Positions 1-8,568 of a DNA stretch of 64,000 bases are shown piece after piece. Every line of letters starts with the position of its first letter. The first letter of the stretch is position 1. The translations under genes were made by a program, and so were the position numbers. The notes under the pieces were generated by a model. It ran no database searches and was not told the origin of the DNA. It worked only from the letters and a program-made list of their open reading frames with translations. The DNA is from Algoriella xinjiangensis (GTDB lineage: Bacteria > Bacteroidota > Bacteroidia > Flavobacteriales > Weeksellaceae). The stretch lies in assembly GCF_900115015.1 (NCBI RefSeq), contig NZ_FOUZ01000011.1:80351-144350 (forward strand), given 5' to 3'.

Positions 1-1
1 A

Positions 2-820
2 TTTCTTACTCTGCTTACAATTAGTTTTGTAGGTTATATTGATCGTTCAAACGATTTGATAAGTACAACGTCCTACCCAACTTTTTTCTATATTTTATGG
101 ATAATGCCCTTTATTGCTGGGCTATCAGACTATCGTATTGCAGGTAGTTTGTTGTTAATAACCTATATAACAGCACAACTTTTGTATTTCGAATCCGAAA
201 AAAATGATGTTTATAATGCTTTTGACATCGGACTTTTTCTAAGTTTTGCAGTATTATTAAGTCCACCATTAATTATTTTGGCTGGAGTTGTATTTTTCTA
301 TTTTCTAACCTTACGTTCTGTAGAACCAAAAATTCCGATTTTAGGAATCTTAGGATTTCTCGTACCAATATTAATTGTCGCTCAGATAAGTTTCTTGTTA
401 GATTATCATTTTCTATTAGATTTTTACCGCGAACAATTAATGTTAACAATGGTGCATTTTGAATGGAAACAACTGTTTTTAATTCCGATTGTAGTTATTT
501 TAATCTTATCGGTAATTAGTCATATCAAAAATGTAAATAAGCTTACAGCGCAAAAAAAGAGAGTTTTTCTTTTGGTGCATTTCATGTTTTATGCAATGGT
601 TGTAACAAATGTCTTGTTTGGGGGAAATAACGATACTTATCTTGCCTTTTTAGGCTTTAGTATCATGATTATGATGTCAAGATATTTAAGCGAAAGCAAA
701 CCAAAAATAGAATGGGTAAAAGAAGCCATTCTTTGGATATATTTGATTTGCTTGTTATTTTATAATTTTTATGATAGAATCCCTCGATTCTTCTCCTTGA
801 TTACGGAGGTAAGTTTTTAA
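2..820 (+). CDS. DUF6427-like membrane protein, 5' partial
   Basis: The frame is open from base 2 without a start codon that fits the family, so the gene begins left of the window; 272 codons are visible, ending at a TAA. The protein is almost entirely hydrophobic, with at least six likely membrane-spanning helices and no soluble domain or catalytic motif that I can see. From memory it resembles the DUF6427 family of flavobacterial inner-membrane proteins, whose function is unknown. Its last 66 bases overlap the 3' end of the convergent lpxH gene, which is unusual. The first Leu codon (TTG, base 56) could be misread as a start, but the upstream codons continue the same hydrophobic pattern. 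Confidence 0.7.
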   Translation, partial: FLTLLTISFVGYIDRSNDLISTTSYPTFFYILWIMPFIAGLSDYRIAGSLLLITYITAQLLYFESEKNDVYNAFDIGLFLSFAVLLSPPLIILAGVVFFYFLTLRSVEPKIPILGILGFLVPILIVAQISFLLDYHFLLDFYREQLMLTMVHFEWKQLFLIPIVVILILSVISHIKNVNKLTAQKKRVFLLVHFMFYAMVVTNVLFGGNNDTYLAFLGFSIMIMMSRYLSESKPKIEWVKEAILWIYLICLLFYNFYDRIPRFFSLITEVSF

Positions 821-1582
821 TTCGAAATTTTCACCATCAAAAATACCGTAGGTAAAATAATTAATCCAATCACCTAAGTTTATATGACGCGCTTTATCAA
901 TGGAAATTTCCATTGGTAAATGGCGATGTCCATAAACCAAATAATCGTATTGTTTACGAGCCAATTGTTTTTTACTATAAGTAATTAACCATTCATTTTC
1001 TACACCAAGAAAGTGAACATCTTCGTCGCCCGAAATCATTTTATTTTTGCGCGAAGCTGTAATGCCAAGCCACATTGCAAAATCTGGATGAAGAAGATAG
1101 AATAAGAATTGACAAAATTTGTTTGTAAATACCTTTTTCATGCGTTTGTAGCCATCATCTCCAGGTCCTTTTCCATCGCCATGAACAATGAAAAACTCTT
1201 TACCATTGATGATAAAATCTTGCTTATCTCGAAAAACAATCGCGTTGATTTGCTCTTCCAAATAATCTTTCATCCATAAATCATGATTACCGACAAAAAA
1301 ATAAATCGGAATTCCACGATCAGATATTTCAGCTAATTTTCCTAAAACACGAACAAAACCTTTGGGAACAACATGTTTATATTCAAACCAAAAATCAAAT
1401 AAATCGCCAATCAAAAATAAAACGCCACAATCGTCTTTTACTTCGTCCAACCATTTTACAAATAATTTTTCGCGTACAAGACTATCTTTTTCGTTCGGAG
1501 CACCAAAATGATGATCCGACGAAAAATAGGCTTTTTTTCCTTCAGCTAATTCAATTGTTATTGGTTGTCCTCCGCTAACCAT
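755..1582 (-). CDS. lpxH: UDP-2,3-diacylglucosamine diphosphatase, LpxH type
   Basis: Peripheral membrane metallophosphoesterase that hydrolyses UDP-2,3-diacylglucosamine to lipid X and UMP in lipid A synthesis. All calcineurin-fold metal motifs are visible: SSDHHFG (Asp about residue 23), GDLFDFW, GNHD, HGDG and GHRHLP. At 275 residues it is slightly longer than I expect; the last ~20 residues after the conserved GDWINYFTYG segment look like an extension and run 66 bases into the convergent membrane-protein gene. The ATG at 1582 lies inside the end of queD (25-base overlap) and no other Met lies before the first metal motif, so the two genes are probably translated from one mRNA. Confidence 0.9.
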   Translation of the reverse strand: MVSGGQPITIELAEGKKAYFSSDHHFGAPNEKDSLVREKLFVKWLDEVKDDCGVLFLIGDLFDFWFEYKHVVPKGFVRVLGKLAEISDRGIPIYFFVGNHDLWMKDYLEEQINAIVFRDKQDFIINGKEFFIVHGDGKGPGDDGYKRMKKVFTNKFCQFLFYLLHPDFAMWLGITASRKNKMISGDEDVHFLGVENEWLITYSKKQLARKQYDYLVYGHRHLPMEISIDKARHINLGDWINYFTYGIFDGENFELKTYLRNQGEESRDSIIKIIK

Positions 1583-2010
1583 TCTGCATAAGAGTTTTCT
1601 GTTTCGTGCAATTTAAGCGCAACTAATTCGATATTTTCTGGTAATAAAGGTTTAATTTTTTCTACAATCCACAAAATCATATTTTCTGCAGATGGCTGAT
1701 AATCTGTAAAAACAACAGTATGTCCTTCTGCCAATAATTTTTCGCCTAATATTTTATGAGGTGAGTTTTCGTTCAATAAAATGGCATGATCAAAAATGTG
1801 GACAATTTCTTTGTTCACTATTTTCTTTAAATCACCAAAATCCATTACCATTCCCAATTTCACATCATCTAAATCTTCAGATGGTTTACCTTTTACTGTT
1901 ACAAATAATTTGTAAGAGTGTCCATGTATGTTTTTACATTTTCCGTCGTAACCATGCAATGCGTGTGCAGTTTCAAACGTAAAAGCTTTTGTAAGTCGTA
2001 TGATTTTCAT
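1558..2010 (-). CDS. queD: 6-carboxytetrahydropterin synthase family protein (QueD-like)
   Basis: 150-residue T-fold enzyme that converts 7,8-dihydroneopterin triphosphate to 6-carboxytetrahydropterin, an early step of queuosine synthesis. The zinc ligands and catalytic Cys are visible in the N-terminal half: FETAHAL, then CKNIHGHSY (Cys followed by HxH). The acid/base region FDHAILLNEN and the C-terminal KLHETENSYAEW motif are also present. Related 6-pyruvoyl-tetrahydropterin synthases share these motifs, so the exact product is inferred. It is divergent from comF, and a TAnnTTTG core on the minus strand (2037-2044) gives a likely leaderless or short-leader promoter. Its end overlaps the start of lpxH. 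Confidence 0.88.
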   Translation of the reverse strand: MKIIRLTKAFTFETAHALHGYDGKCKNIHGHSYKLFVTVKGKPSEDLDDVKLGMVMDFGDLKKIVNKEIVHIFDHAILLNENSPHKILGEKLLAEGHTVVFTDYQPSAENMILWIVEKIKPLLPENIELVALKLHETENSYAEWLAEDNQ

Positions 2011-2036
2011 TAAATTTATAAATAAACTTTAATTTG

Positions 2037-2044
2037 CAAAGGTA
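2037..2044 (-). promoter_or_regulatory. Promoter core for queD (TACCTTTG, minus strand)
   Basis: Minus-strand TACCTTTG matches the Bacteroidota TAnnTTTG core and lies 26 bases before the queD ATG. It occupies the 34-base gap to comF, so the two divergent genes share this regulatory stretch. No clear -33 TTG at the right distance was seen. Confidence 0.45.
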
Positions 2045-2710
2045 ATGGAAATCAAAACAATCGTAAATTCTTTGGTTGATTTATTTTTCCCGATGCGTTG
2101 TATAAGCTGTCAAGATGTTATACAACCTTCGCAAAACCTTTGTGTTTCGTGTTCTACTCAATTGCCTCTAACACATTGGAAATTTGACCAAAACAATCTT
2201 GCTTTTTCTCAATTAAGAAATTTATGCGAGATAGAAAATGCATTTTCGTTGTTGCATTTTAAACATCATAATGTTACGCAAACTATTTTGCATGAAATGA
2301 AATATAAAAATCGACCAGAAATTGGAATTGATTTAGCGTATTTAATTCAATTAGATTTAAGTGATTATGATGGAATAATAAGCATACCATTGCATCCAAA
2401 ACGATTAAAAATAAGAGGATATAACCAAGTTGAAGATTTTGCACGAACGCTCGCAGGAATCAATCAAATTAATTATTTTGGAGATGGTTTAAGCCGAATA
2501 AAATATCATTCGTCTCAAGTTCGCGAAGACAAAGCGCATCGTTTAGAAAACCTAAAAAATACTTTCGAAATCAATCCAAATCTAAAAGCTGGACATTATA
2601 TTTTGGTTGATGATGTTTTAACAACTGGTGCTACAATTGCTTCGGCTGTACATCAGTTTAATAAAAATTCAAATTTTAAGATAAGTGTAATCACCATTGC
2701 TTGTGCTTAA
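2045..2710 (+). CDS. comF: ComF family phosphoribosyltransferase-like protein
   Basis: 221-residue cytosolic protein with the ComF layout. An N-terminal four-Cys zinc finger (CISC ... CVSC, residues about 19-36) is followed by a type I phosphoribosyltransferase fold with the PRPP-binding loop VDDVLTTGAT near residue 190. ComF family members are needed for DNA uptake in naturally competent bacteria, probably in processing single-stranded DNA; that role is not shown here. The gene is divergent from queD with only 34 bases between starts and is followed 27 bases later by an Ig-like lipoprotein gene. No other competence gene is in the window. Confidence 0.88.
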   Translation: MEIKTIVNSLVDLFFPMRCISCQDVIQPSQNLCVSCSTQLPLTHWKFDQNNLAFSQLRNLCEIENAFSLLHFKHHNVTQTILHEMKYKNRPEIGIDLAYLIQLDLSDYDGIISIPLHPKRLKIRGYNQVEDFARTLAGINQINYFGDGLSRIKYHSSQVREDKAHRLENLKNTFEINPNLKAGHYILVDDVLTTGATIASAVHQFNKNSNFKISVITIACA

Positions 2711-2737
2711 TAACAAGCTTTTTATTAACTTGCACAC

Positions 2738-4498
2738 ATGAATAAGACGACACGTTTTTCGCTTTTAATGATAACCTTAATTACGGTTTTATCTTGTGCC
2801 AGACAAGGTTCGCCAACTGGTGGACCAAAAGATGAAACGCCTCCGGTTTTTATAAATGCAGATCCAGATACATTGGCAACCAATGTTGATGTTAATATAA
2901 AAGAAGCGATTATCAATTTTGATGAATATGTGGTGCTAAAAGAATACAGTAAAAATGTAGTTGTTTCGCCATCATTTCAAATACCGCCAATTGTTACGCC
3001 GCAGGCTATGGCAAAGAAATTTATTTCGATAAAATTTCAAGAAGAATTGTTGCCAAATACAACCTATAGTTTCAATTTTGGTGATGCGGTACAAGATTTT
3101 AATGAAAATAATAAATTATCAAACTTTCAATATGTTTTTTCGACAGGAACTTTTATTGATTCATTAAAAATTTCTGGACGAGTAAATTCATCGTACGATT
3201 TTAATCTGCCCGAAAAGGTTTTAGTCGGTTTATACAAAGTAAATGAAGAATATAAAGACAGTCTTGTTTTACAAAAAAAACCGTATTACATAGCGCGTGT
3301 TAATGCAAAAGGCGAGTATCAATTAAATTATTTAGCAGCTGGTAAATATAAATTGATTGCATTTGAAGATAAAGTAGAAAACGTACAATTTGATTTTGGA
3401 AAAGAACGTTTTGCATTTAAAAATGATCCAATTGAGTTGAAAGAAAATCAACAAGAAAATTTAAATTTATTTAATCAAAAACCTGCGTATCGCAAGCCCG
3501 AAGCAAGTTTTAAAGGAAATGGATTGATTGTTTTTAAAACAACTGGCGCAACAGATGATATCACAATTACATCACTTTCTAAAGATTTTAAAACGTCAAC
3601 AATTGAGAAATTTCCAAGGAAAGATTCAATCAATTTTTGGTTTAATCCAAAAGTAGATACAATTGCAGCCAAATCTGCGCGTCTTAATTTTCTTGTTCAG
3701 CACAAAGACAAAAAAGATACTATAACTGCTTTATACACAAAGTCAGCAGAAGAATATAAATTAGAGTTTAAACCTTTGAATGATAAAAAATTAGCGCCAA
3801 ATCAATTGTTTAAAATTCAAGGAACTGCGCCAATTGTTGCAATAGATCCAACAAAAATTCACGTTTTTAAAGATTCGATAGAAATTCCATTCAAAGCTTC
3901 TATTGATACACTTAATCGTCAAAATGTATTGTTTACTTTTGAGAAAGCATTGGATCAAAATTTTGAAGTTAATATCTATCCAAAAGCTTTGACAGATGTG
4001 TTGGGCGAGAAAAATGATACATTGGCTTATCCAATAAAAATGGGAACGCGAGGAGATTTTGGACACTTAAAATTAACACTTCAAAATACGCCAACAAAAC
4101 CATTTATCTTGCAATTTTTGAAAGCAGATAAAGATTTTACGATTCTTGATGAAACTTATAATCAGGCAGGAAAAAACTATTTCGAATTTAATTTTATAGA
4201 GCCAGGCGAATATCTTTTTAGATTATTGGTTGATGAAAACCAGAACGGAAAATGGGACACGGGCGATTTCTTAACAGGAGTACAGCCAGAACCAATTTAT
4301 TTGTATCCAGAGCCAATAAAAGTGAGGGCAATGTGGGAAGCTGCTGAAACATGGGTTTTAGGAGAAGCCAATCAACCCGTTGCTTTGCCTAATGATAATG
4401 CAGATTCGGATAAAAATAGAATACGAAAAGGACAATTGAAAGAAGGCGAGACGCGATCGTCTTCTGAAAAAGGAAATAATAAAAAAGTAGGAGAATAA
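2738..4498 (+). CDS. Ig-like domain lipoprotein
   Basis: 586-residue predicted lipoprotein. An N-terminal signal peptide ends in the lipobox LSC with Cys at residue 20. The following CARQGSPTGGPKDETPP stretch is the standard opening of a Bacteroidota family whose first domain is a bacterial Ig-like (Big_5/SbsA-type) fold. Here it covers about residues 35-135, with the repeated phrases NTTYSFNFG and FQYVFSTG. The rest is beta-rich; a DENQNGKWDTGDF segment near residue 500 looks like a Ca-binding or SdrD-B-like turn. The C-terminus is low-complexity and charged. It is likely anchored in the outer membrane; function unknown. The stop codon lies inside a terminator hairpin shared with the convergent membrane genes. 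Confidence 0.82.
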   Translation: MNKTTRFSLLMITLITVLSCARQGSPTGGPKDETPPVFINADPDTLATNVDVNIKEAIINFDEYVVLKEYSKNVVVSPSFQIPPIVTPQAMAKKFISIKFQEELLPNTTYSFNFGDAVQDFNENNKLSNFQYVFSTGTFIDSLKISGRVNSSYDFNLPEKVLVGLYKVNEEYKDSLVLQKKPYYIARVNAKGEYQLNYLAAGKYKLIAFEDKVENVQFDFGKERFAFKNDPIELKENQQENLNLFNQKPAYRKPEASFKGNGLIVFKTTGATDDITITSLSKDFKTSTIEKFPRKDSINFWFNPKVDTIAAKSARLNFLVQHKDKKDTITALYTKSAEEYKLEFKPLNDKKLAPNQLFKIQGTAPIVAIDPTKIHVFKDSIEIPFKASIDTLNRQNVLFTFEKALDQNFEVNIYPKALTDVLGEKNDTLAYPIKMGTRGDFGHLKLTLQNTPTKPFILQFLKADKDFTILDETYNQAGKNYFEFNFIEPGEYLFRLLVDENQNGKWDTGDFLTGVQPEPIYLYPEPIKVRAMWEAAETWVLGEANQPVALPNDNADSDKNRIRKGQLKEGETRSSSEKGNNKKVGE

Positions 4499-4513
4499 TC
4501 TTCTACTTTTTTT
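4481..4513. terminator. Bidirectional terminator, Ig-like lipoprotein / DUF2752
   Basis: Ten-base stem (4481-4490 with 4503-4512), A-rich left arm and T-run right arm, so it works both ways between convergent genes. The lipoprotein's stop codon lies in the loop. Confidence 0.7.
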
Positions 4514-4516
4514 ATG

Positions 4517-4942
4517 TTAATTTATAGGTGCTAAATAAATAAAAGGCGGAGAAGGTATATTTCTAATGACCGTATAAACTACTAAAAAAATCAAGAAATT
4601 TATTGCAAAACTTGCTGGAAGATGAAGTTTAGAATTTGCAGTTTTATTACCTAAAATCCATCCTTCAATTACAATATAATATAAATATCCAACTATAAAA
4701 AGTGCAAACGGTAATATGATGTTGTATCGTAAAGATTTTAGAAAATGACCATGCAATAAAAAATTAAAAGCTCTTTGACCACCACAACCTGGACACCACA
4801 AGCCGGTTGTTGTATGAAAAAAACATTTGATAGAAAACGAATTTTGGTTTTGGTAAAAACTATAAAAATATACAATTACAACAATGGGAATTATTAAAGC
4901 AATTCCGTAAACCAAAATTCGTTTTAAAAGCATTTTAGTCAT
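4517..4942 (-). CDS. DUF2752 family membrane protein
   Basis: Small membrane protein of 141 residues from the ATG at 4942 (a TTG one codon upstream is also possible). It has an N-terminal TM helix, the diagnostic motif CPGCGGQRAF of DUF2752 near residue 50, and two further TM helices. The paired cysteines suggest metal binding or redox activity, but the function of the family is unknown. The start overlaps the stop of the upstream CCC-motif gene by 8 bases (ATG at 4942, TAA ending at 4935), which implies translational coupling. The two families are often neighbours in flavobacteria, to my knowledge. Confidence 0.82.
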   Translation of the reverse strand: MTKMLLKRILVYGIALIIPIVVIVYFYSFYQNQNSFSIKCFFHTTTGLWCPGCGGQRAFNFLLHGHFLKSLRYNIILPFALFIVGYLYYIVIEGWILGNKTANSKLHLPASFAINFLIFLVVYTVIRNIPSPPFIYLAPIN

Positions 4943-5318
4943 CAAGATTCCCTGAATTGTCTAAAATACCTTGATATTGTTCTAAAAATGCGTCTGTACC
5001 TTGAGTAACAACTATAAAAACAATATAAACTAAATATAAAGCCGTAATTCCTAAGGCGATATAACTTAATAATTTAGAATTTTTAGCAGCTTGTAAAGCG
5101 CCAGAATAGTCACCTAAATTAAATTTAGAATTAACTTGATTGGCAAAAACTATTGCAATAACACCCAAAATAAGTCCAATACAACAAGGTGAACACAGTC
5201 CTAAAACTGTACTAACAATTGCGATGACTAAATTATTCTCTGGTTTTTGCGGAATATTATCGAAAGTTGAATCTGTACTTTGATTAAATTCTTGAATTGG
5301 TTGGTTTAGTGAATCCAT
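4935..5318 (-). CDS. CCC-motif / CD225-dispanin-like membrane protein
   Basis: 127-residue protein with a polar, Gln/Asn/Pro-rich N-terminus (about 28 residues) followed by two hydrophobic helices. The first contains LCSPCCIGLILG, and the segment up to the second is short and charged (NSKFNLGDYSGALQAAKNSK). This two-helix layout with an intervening Gly-Asp-Tyr loop matches the CD225/dispanin-type proteins annotated in Bacteroidota as CCC-motif membrane proteins. Function is unknown; eukaryotic relatives alter membrane properties. It forms a two-gene operon with the DUF2752 gene, overlapping by 8 bases. Confidence 0.75.
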   Translation of the reverse strand: MDSLNQPIQEFNQSTDSTFDNIPQKPENNLVIAIVSTVLGLCSPCCIGLILGVIAIVFANQVNSKFNLGDYSGALQAAKNSKLLSYIALGITALYLVYIVFIVVTQGTDAFLEQYQGILDNSGNLDD

Positions 5319-5410
5319 AAAGTGTGTTTTTTTTAATGCTTAAAAATAAAGAATTATTTAAAATTCACACTATTTTTTTTGTTGATTTTAGCGGATAAAA
5401 TTAAATCAAC

Positions 5411-6775
5411 TTACTGAAATAACATACGATATAAATCTTCTACTTTTGAAATTCGAACAATTTTAATTCCAAAATCAGTGTCTTTTATTTTGTTGTATTT
5501 TGAGACAAATATCGCATCAAAACCTAATTTTTCGGCTTCTGTAATACGTTGTTCAATTCTATTTACCGCACGTATTTCTCCACTTAAACCAACTTCGCCA
5601 GAAAAACAACAATTATCTGGAACAGCAGAATCTTCGCTCGAAGATAATATTGCCGCAATTACAGCTAAATCAATTGCAGGATCATCTACTCGGATTCCGC
5701 CCGTAACGTTTAAAAAAACATCTTTCATGTTCAATCTAAAGCCTGCACGTTTTTCTAAAACAGCTAAAAGCATGTTAAGTCGTTTCGCATCAAAACCAGT
5801 TGCAGTACGTTGTGGCGTACCATAAACAGCGGTAGAAACCAAGGCTTGTATTTCGATTAACATCGGACGAACGCCCTCTAAAGTTGCCGCAATTGCATTT
5901 CCGCTTAACAATTCATCTTTCTTTGTAATTAATACTTCGGATGGATTTGTTACTTCTCGTAAACCTGCACCTTGCATTTCATAAATTCCGATTTCGGCAG
6001 TCGATCCAAAGCGGTTTTTATTGGCGCGTAAAATTCGATAAACATGATTACGATCGCCCTCAAATTGAAGTACGACATCAACCATGTGTTCCAAAATTTT
6101 AGGTCCAGCAATTACGCCTTCTTTGGTAATATGACCAATTAAAATAATCGGTGTATTGGTTTCTTTCGCATACTGAATTAGCTCAAAAGTAGTTTCTCTA
6201 ATTTGCGCAATACTTCCTGGAGAAGATTCTACATACGAGGTTTGAAGCGTTTGAACTGAATCGACAACAATTAATTGAGGATGAATTTCTTTTGCATGCG
6301 CAAAAATTTTCTGTGTATTGGTTTCTGGTAAAACAAAACATTGATCAGATTCAATTCCAATTCGTTCGGCACGTAATTTTACTTGCGAAACAGATTCTTC
6401 GCCCGAAACATATAAAATTTTGATATTATCTAATCGTAATGCAACTTGAAGCATCAATGTAGATTTCCCGACACCAGGTTCTCCACCAACTAAAATAACT
6501 GAACCAGGTACAATTCCGCCACCCAAAACACGGTCTAATTCTTGGTTTTTTGTAGAAATACGCGTTTCTCCAAGTGGATTGATTTCTCGAATATTTAAAG
6601 CAAACGTTTTTTCGTTTTTATCCGATTTGTCTTTCCACGTTTTTTTATCGTCGCCTTTGTCTATAATTTCTTCTGCAATGGTATTCCATTCACCACAACT
6701 TTTGCATTGTCCCATCCATTGTGCGGTTTGTGTGCCGCAATTTTGACAGAAATAAGATGTTTTTGTTTTAGCCAT
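5411..6775 (-). CDS. radA: DNA repair protein RadA
   Basis: 454-residue RecA-like ATPase that promotes branch migration of recombination intermediates. The order of domains is canonical: an N-terminal four-Cys zinc finger (CQNC ... CKSC, residues about 9-27), a Walker A motif GGEPGVGKSTL near residue 91, Walker B LIVVDSVQTL, the RadA-specific NKNRFG motif (about residue 253), and a C-terminal Lon-protease-like domain (GGIRVDDPAIDLAVIAA). Length is normal. The gene appears monocistronic, and a TAnnTTTG core on the minus strand at 6792-6799 lies 17 bases before its ATG. Confidence 0.96.
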   Translation of the reverse strand: MAKTKTSYFCQNCGTQTAQWMGQCKSCGEWNTIAEEIIDKGDDKKTWKDKSDKNEKTFALNIREINPLGETRISTKNQELDRVLGGGIVPGSVILVGGEPGVGKSTLMLQVALRLDNIKILYVSGEESVSQVKLRAERIGIESDQCFVLPETNTQKIFAHAKEIHPQLIVVDSVQTLQTSYVESSPGSIAQIRETTFELIQYAKETNTPIILIGHITKEGVIAGPKILEHMVDVVLQFEGDRNHVYRILRANKNRFGSTAEIGIYEMQGAGLREVTNPSEVLITKKDELLSGNAIAATLEGVRPMLIEIQALVSTAVYGTPQRTATGFDAKRLNMLLAVLEKRAGFRLNMKDVFLNVTGGIRVDDPAIDLAVIAAILSSSEDSAVPDNCCFSGEVGLSGEIRAVNRIEQRITEAEKLGFDAIFVSKYNKIKDTDFGIKIVRISKVEDLYRMLFQ

Positions 6776-6791
6776 AGTTTGAAATTTGAAA

Positions 6792-6799
6792 CAAAAATA
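6792..6799 (-). promoter_or_regulatory. Promoter core for radA (TATTTTTG, minus strand)
   Basis: Matches TAnnTTTG, 17 bases before the radA ATG on the minus strand. No well-spaced TTG upstream, so support is only from the core and position. Confidence 0.4.
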
Positions 6800-6974
6800 A
6801 GGTTTTAAAGCGACAAAATGTGGTGTTGTAAATGTGAAATATTTTAAGCAATAACCTTAAAAAGTTAATAAATTAATTTACATTTTAACAAATAAAACCT
6901 GAACGATAAAGTTGAGTTAAATATTGAATTTCAATTCATTTCTAATCTATTTTTAAACGAAATAATAAAAGCGA

Positions 6975-7775
6975 ATGAATAAAATTCTATTTCTTTTTTT
7001 AAGCTTTTTTGCATTGCAAAATACAGTGGCTCAATCTACATTAATCTCAGGAAAAGTGGTGATTGATGATATTGATTATCATGTAGATTTAGATAATTTT
7101 TCAATAATTAATTTGAATACCAATGCAAAAACAACGGCGAATTCAGACGGAATATTTTCTATAAAAGTAAATTTGAACGACGAATTATTGTTTAAAAATG
7201 AAGGTATTGAAGAAAGAGTGTTAAAAATTTCGGAAAATATCATTTCGAAAGGTTTTATAACTGTTCATCTTAATGAGATGGTGATTGAATTGGAAGAAGC
7301 AAGTATTTTGAGTTTAAGTCAGGATAAATTGAAAAACTTGGGTAAAAATAAATCTTTTGGAGAAAAGTTGAATGATGAGATGGGGTTTAATTCTCCCGAG
7401 TTTCAAAAGCTTTTACAAGAAAGGTATGATAATGCGAAAATATTGCGAAAAAAAAATCCATACGAAGGTAATATTCTTGAAATCTTTACATTGTTTAAAA
7501 AAGGAAAAGAAAGTGGATTACTTAATTCGAATAAAATCTCTGTTTTTGAACAATTAAATCAATTGAAAAGCATAATTGGCGAAACTTTTTTTATTCAAGA
7601 GTTAAAAATTCCTAGAGAAGAAATTATTGATTTTATGGGAAAATATTATGAATCAAATAATTTTAAAAAATTGATTAAGAGAAAACAATTTGAAAAAATC
7701 AAAACAATTTTAAAATCAAAGGTTGAAGAATATAATCAATTAAGATCTAACTCAATTTCTTCTTCAAATGAATAA
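6975..7775 (+). CDS. Secreted CarboxypepD_reg-like protein, array copy 1
   Basis: First of four paralogues in a head-to-tail array. 266 residues: a signal peptide ending near residue 19 (QNTVAQ), a beta-sandwich segment (about 20-105; LISGKVVIDD, NTNAKTTANSDGIFSI, VTVHLN-like end) resembling the carboxypeptidase-regulatory-like/TonB-plug-associated fold, a variable charged linker, and a helical C-terminal segment (FFIQELKIPREEIIDFM). No catalytic motif is visible, so it may be a binding or structural protein of the periplasm or cell surface. Its N-terminal half is nearly identical to copy 2, while the linker differs strongly. The final ATGAATAA contains both the start of copy 2 and this gene's stop. 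Confidence 0.75.
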   Translation: MNKILFLFLSFFALQNTVAQSTLISGKVVIDDIDYHVDLDNFSIINLNTNAKTTANSDGIFSIKVNLNDELLFKNEGIEERVLKISENIISKGFITVHLNEMVIELEEASILSLSQDKLKNLGKNKSFGEKLNDEMGFNSPEFQKLLQERYDNAKILRKKNPYEGNILEIFTLFKKGKESGLLNSNKISVFEQLNQLKSIIGETFFIQELKIPREEIIDFMGKYYESNNFKKLIKRKQFEKIKTILKSKVEEYNQLRSNSISSSNE

Positions 7776-8568
7776 ATTTTTATTTCTTTTATTAAGCTTT
7801 TTTGCATTGCAAAATACAACGGCTCAATCTACATTAATCTCAGGAAAAGTGGTGATTGATGATATTGATTATCATGTAGATTTAGATAAATTTTCAATAA
7901 TTAATTTGAATACCAATGCAAAAACAACGGCGAATTCGGACGGAATATTTTCTATAAAAATAAATTTGAACGATGAATTATTGTTTAAAAATGAAGGTAT
8001 TGAAGAAAGAGTGTTAAAAATTTCGGAAAATATGATTTCGAAAGGTTTTGTAACTGTTCATCTTAATGTTGAAGTAATTGAGTTAGCCGAAGCAACAATA
8101 AATCCGCTCAAAAAGAATTTAAAAGATAATATAAAAAAAGATGAATCGGATTCTGAAAAAATAAATAAAAGTTTAGGTATAAATGAGGAATTTAAACTTG
8201 ATGTAATTAAAGCTTTTTATGCATCCGCTTATTTAAAAAAATATGGAGGAGTAGGAAGTGTTCGTTATGAAAATATTATCGGATTACTTGATCAATTTAC
8301 AAATGATGCAACAAATCATAAGAATAATTATAAAGAAAAATCGAAAGAGAAATATGTACAAATTGAATTTTTAAAAGACTTTTTTACAACCTATTATTTT
8401 GTAAATGATTTAAAAATTCCCGAAGGAAGAATTTTAGAATTTTTAGATTATTGTTATATGAATTTCAATTTCAAACAATTGTTGAAAAACAATAATACAG
8501 AAGAAATTCTGTATACATTGAACGAACAAGCACCAATTTATCTCTCAAAAATAACATCCAATGAATAA
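7768..8568 (+). CDS. Secreted CarboxypepD_reg-like protein, array copy 2
   Basis: 266 residues with the same layout as copy 1: signal peptide (QNTTAQ), a beta-sandwich that differs from copy 1 at only a handful of positions over the first ~105 residues, then a quite different lysine- and asparagine-rich linker (about 110-190). The C-terminal helical segment reads DFFTTYYFVNDLKIPEG, closer to copies 3 and 4 than to copy 1. The near-identity of the first third with divergence after it points to recent duplication or gene conversion limited to the 5' part. It starts within the stop of copy 1 and ends in the start of copy 3, so all four are probably co-translated. Confidence 0.75.
   Translation: MNKFLFLLLSFFALQNTTAQSTLISGKVVIDDIDYHVDLDKFSIINLNTNAKTTANSDGIFSIKINLNDELLFKNEGIEERVLKISENMISKGFVTVHLNVEVIELAEATINPLKKNLKDNIKKDESDSEKINKSLGINEEFKLDVIKAFYASAYLKKYGGVGSVRYENIIGLLDQFTNDATNHKNNYKEKSKEKYVQIEFLKDFFTTYYFVNDLKIPEGRILEFLDYCYMNFNFKQLLKNNNTEEILYTLNEQAPIYLSKITSNE

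Noticed and set aside
5478..5825. 115-codon open frame on the + strand inside radA
   Set aside because: It is antisense to the conserved C-terminal domain of radA, has no promoter or family resemblance, and arises from low stop density opposite a biased gene.
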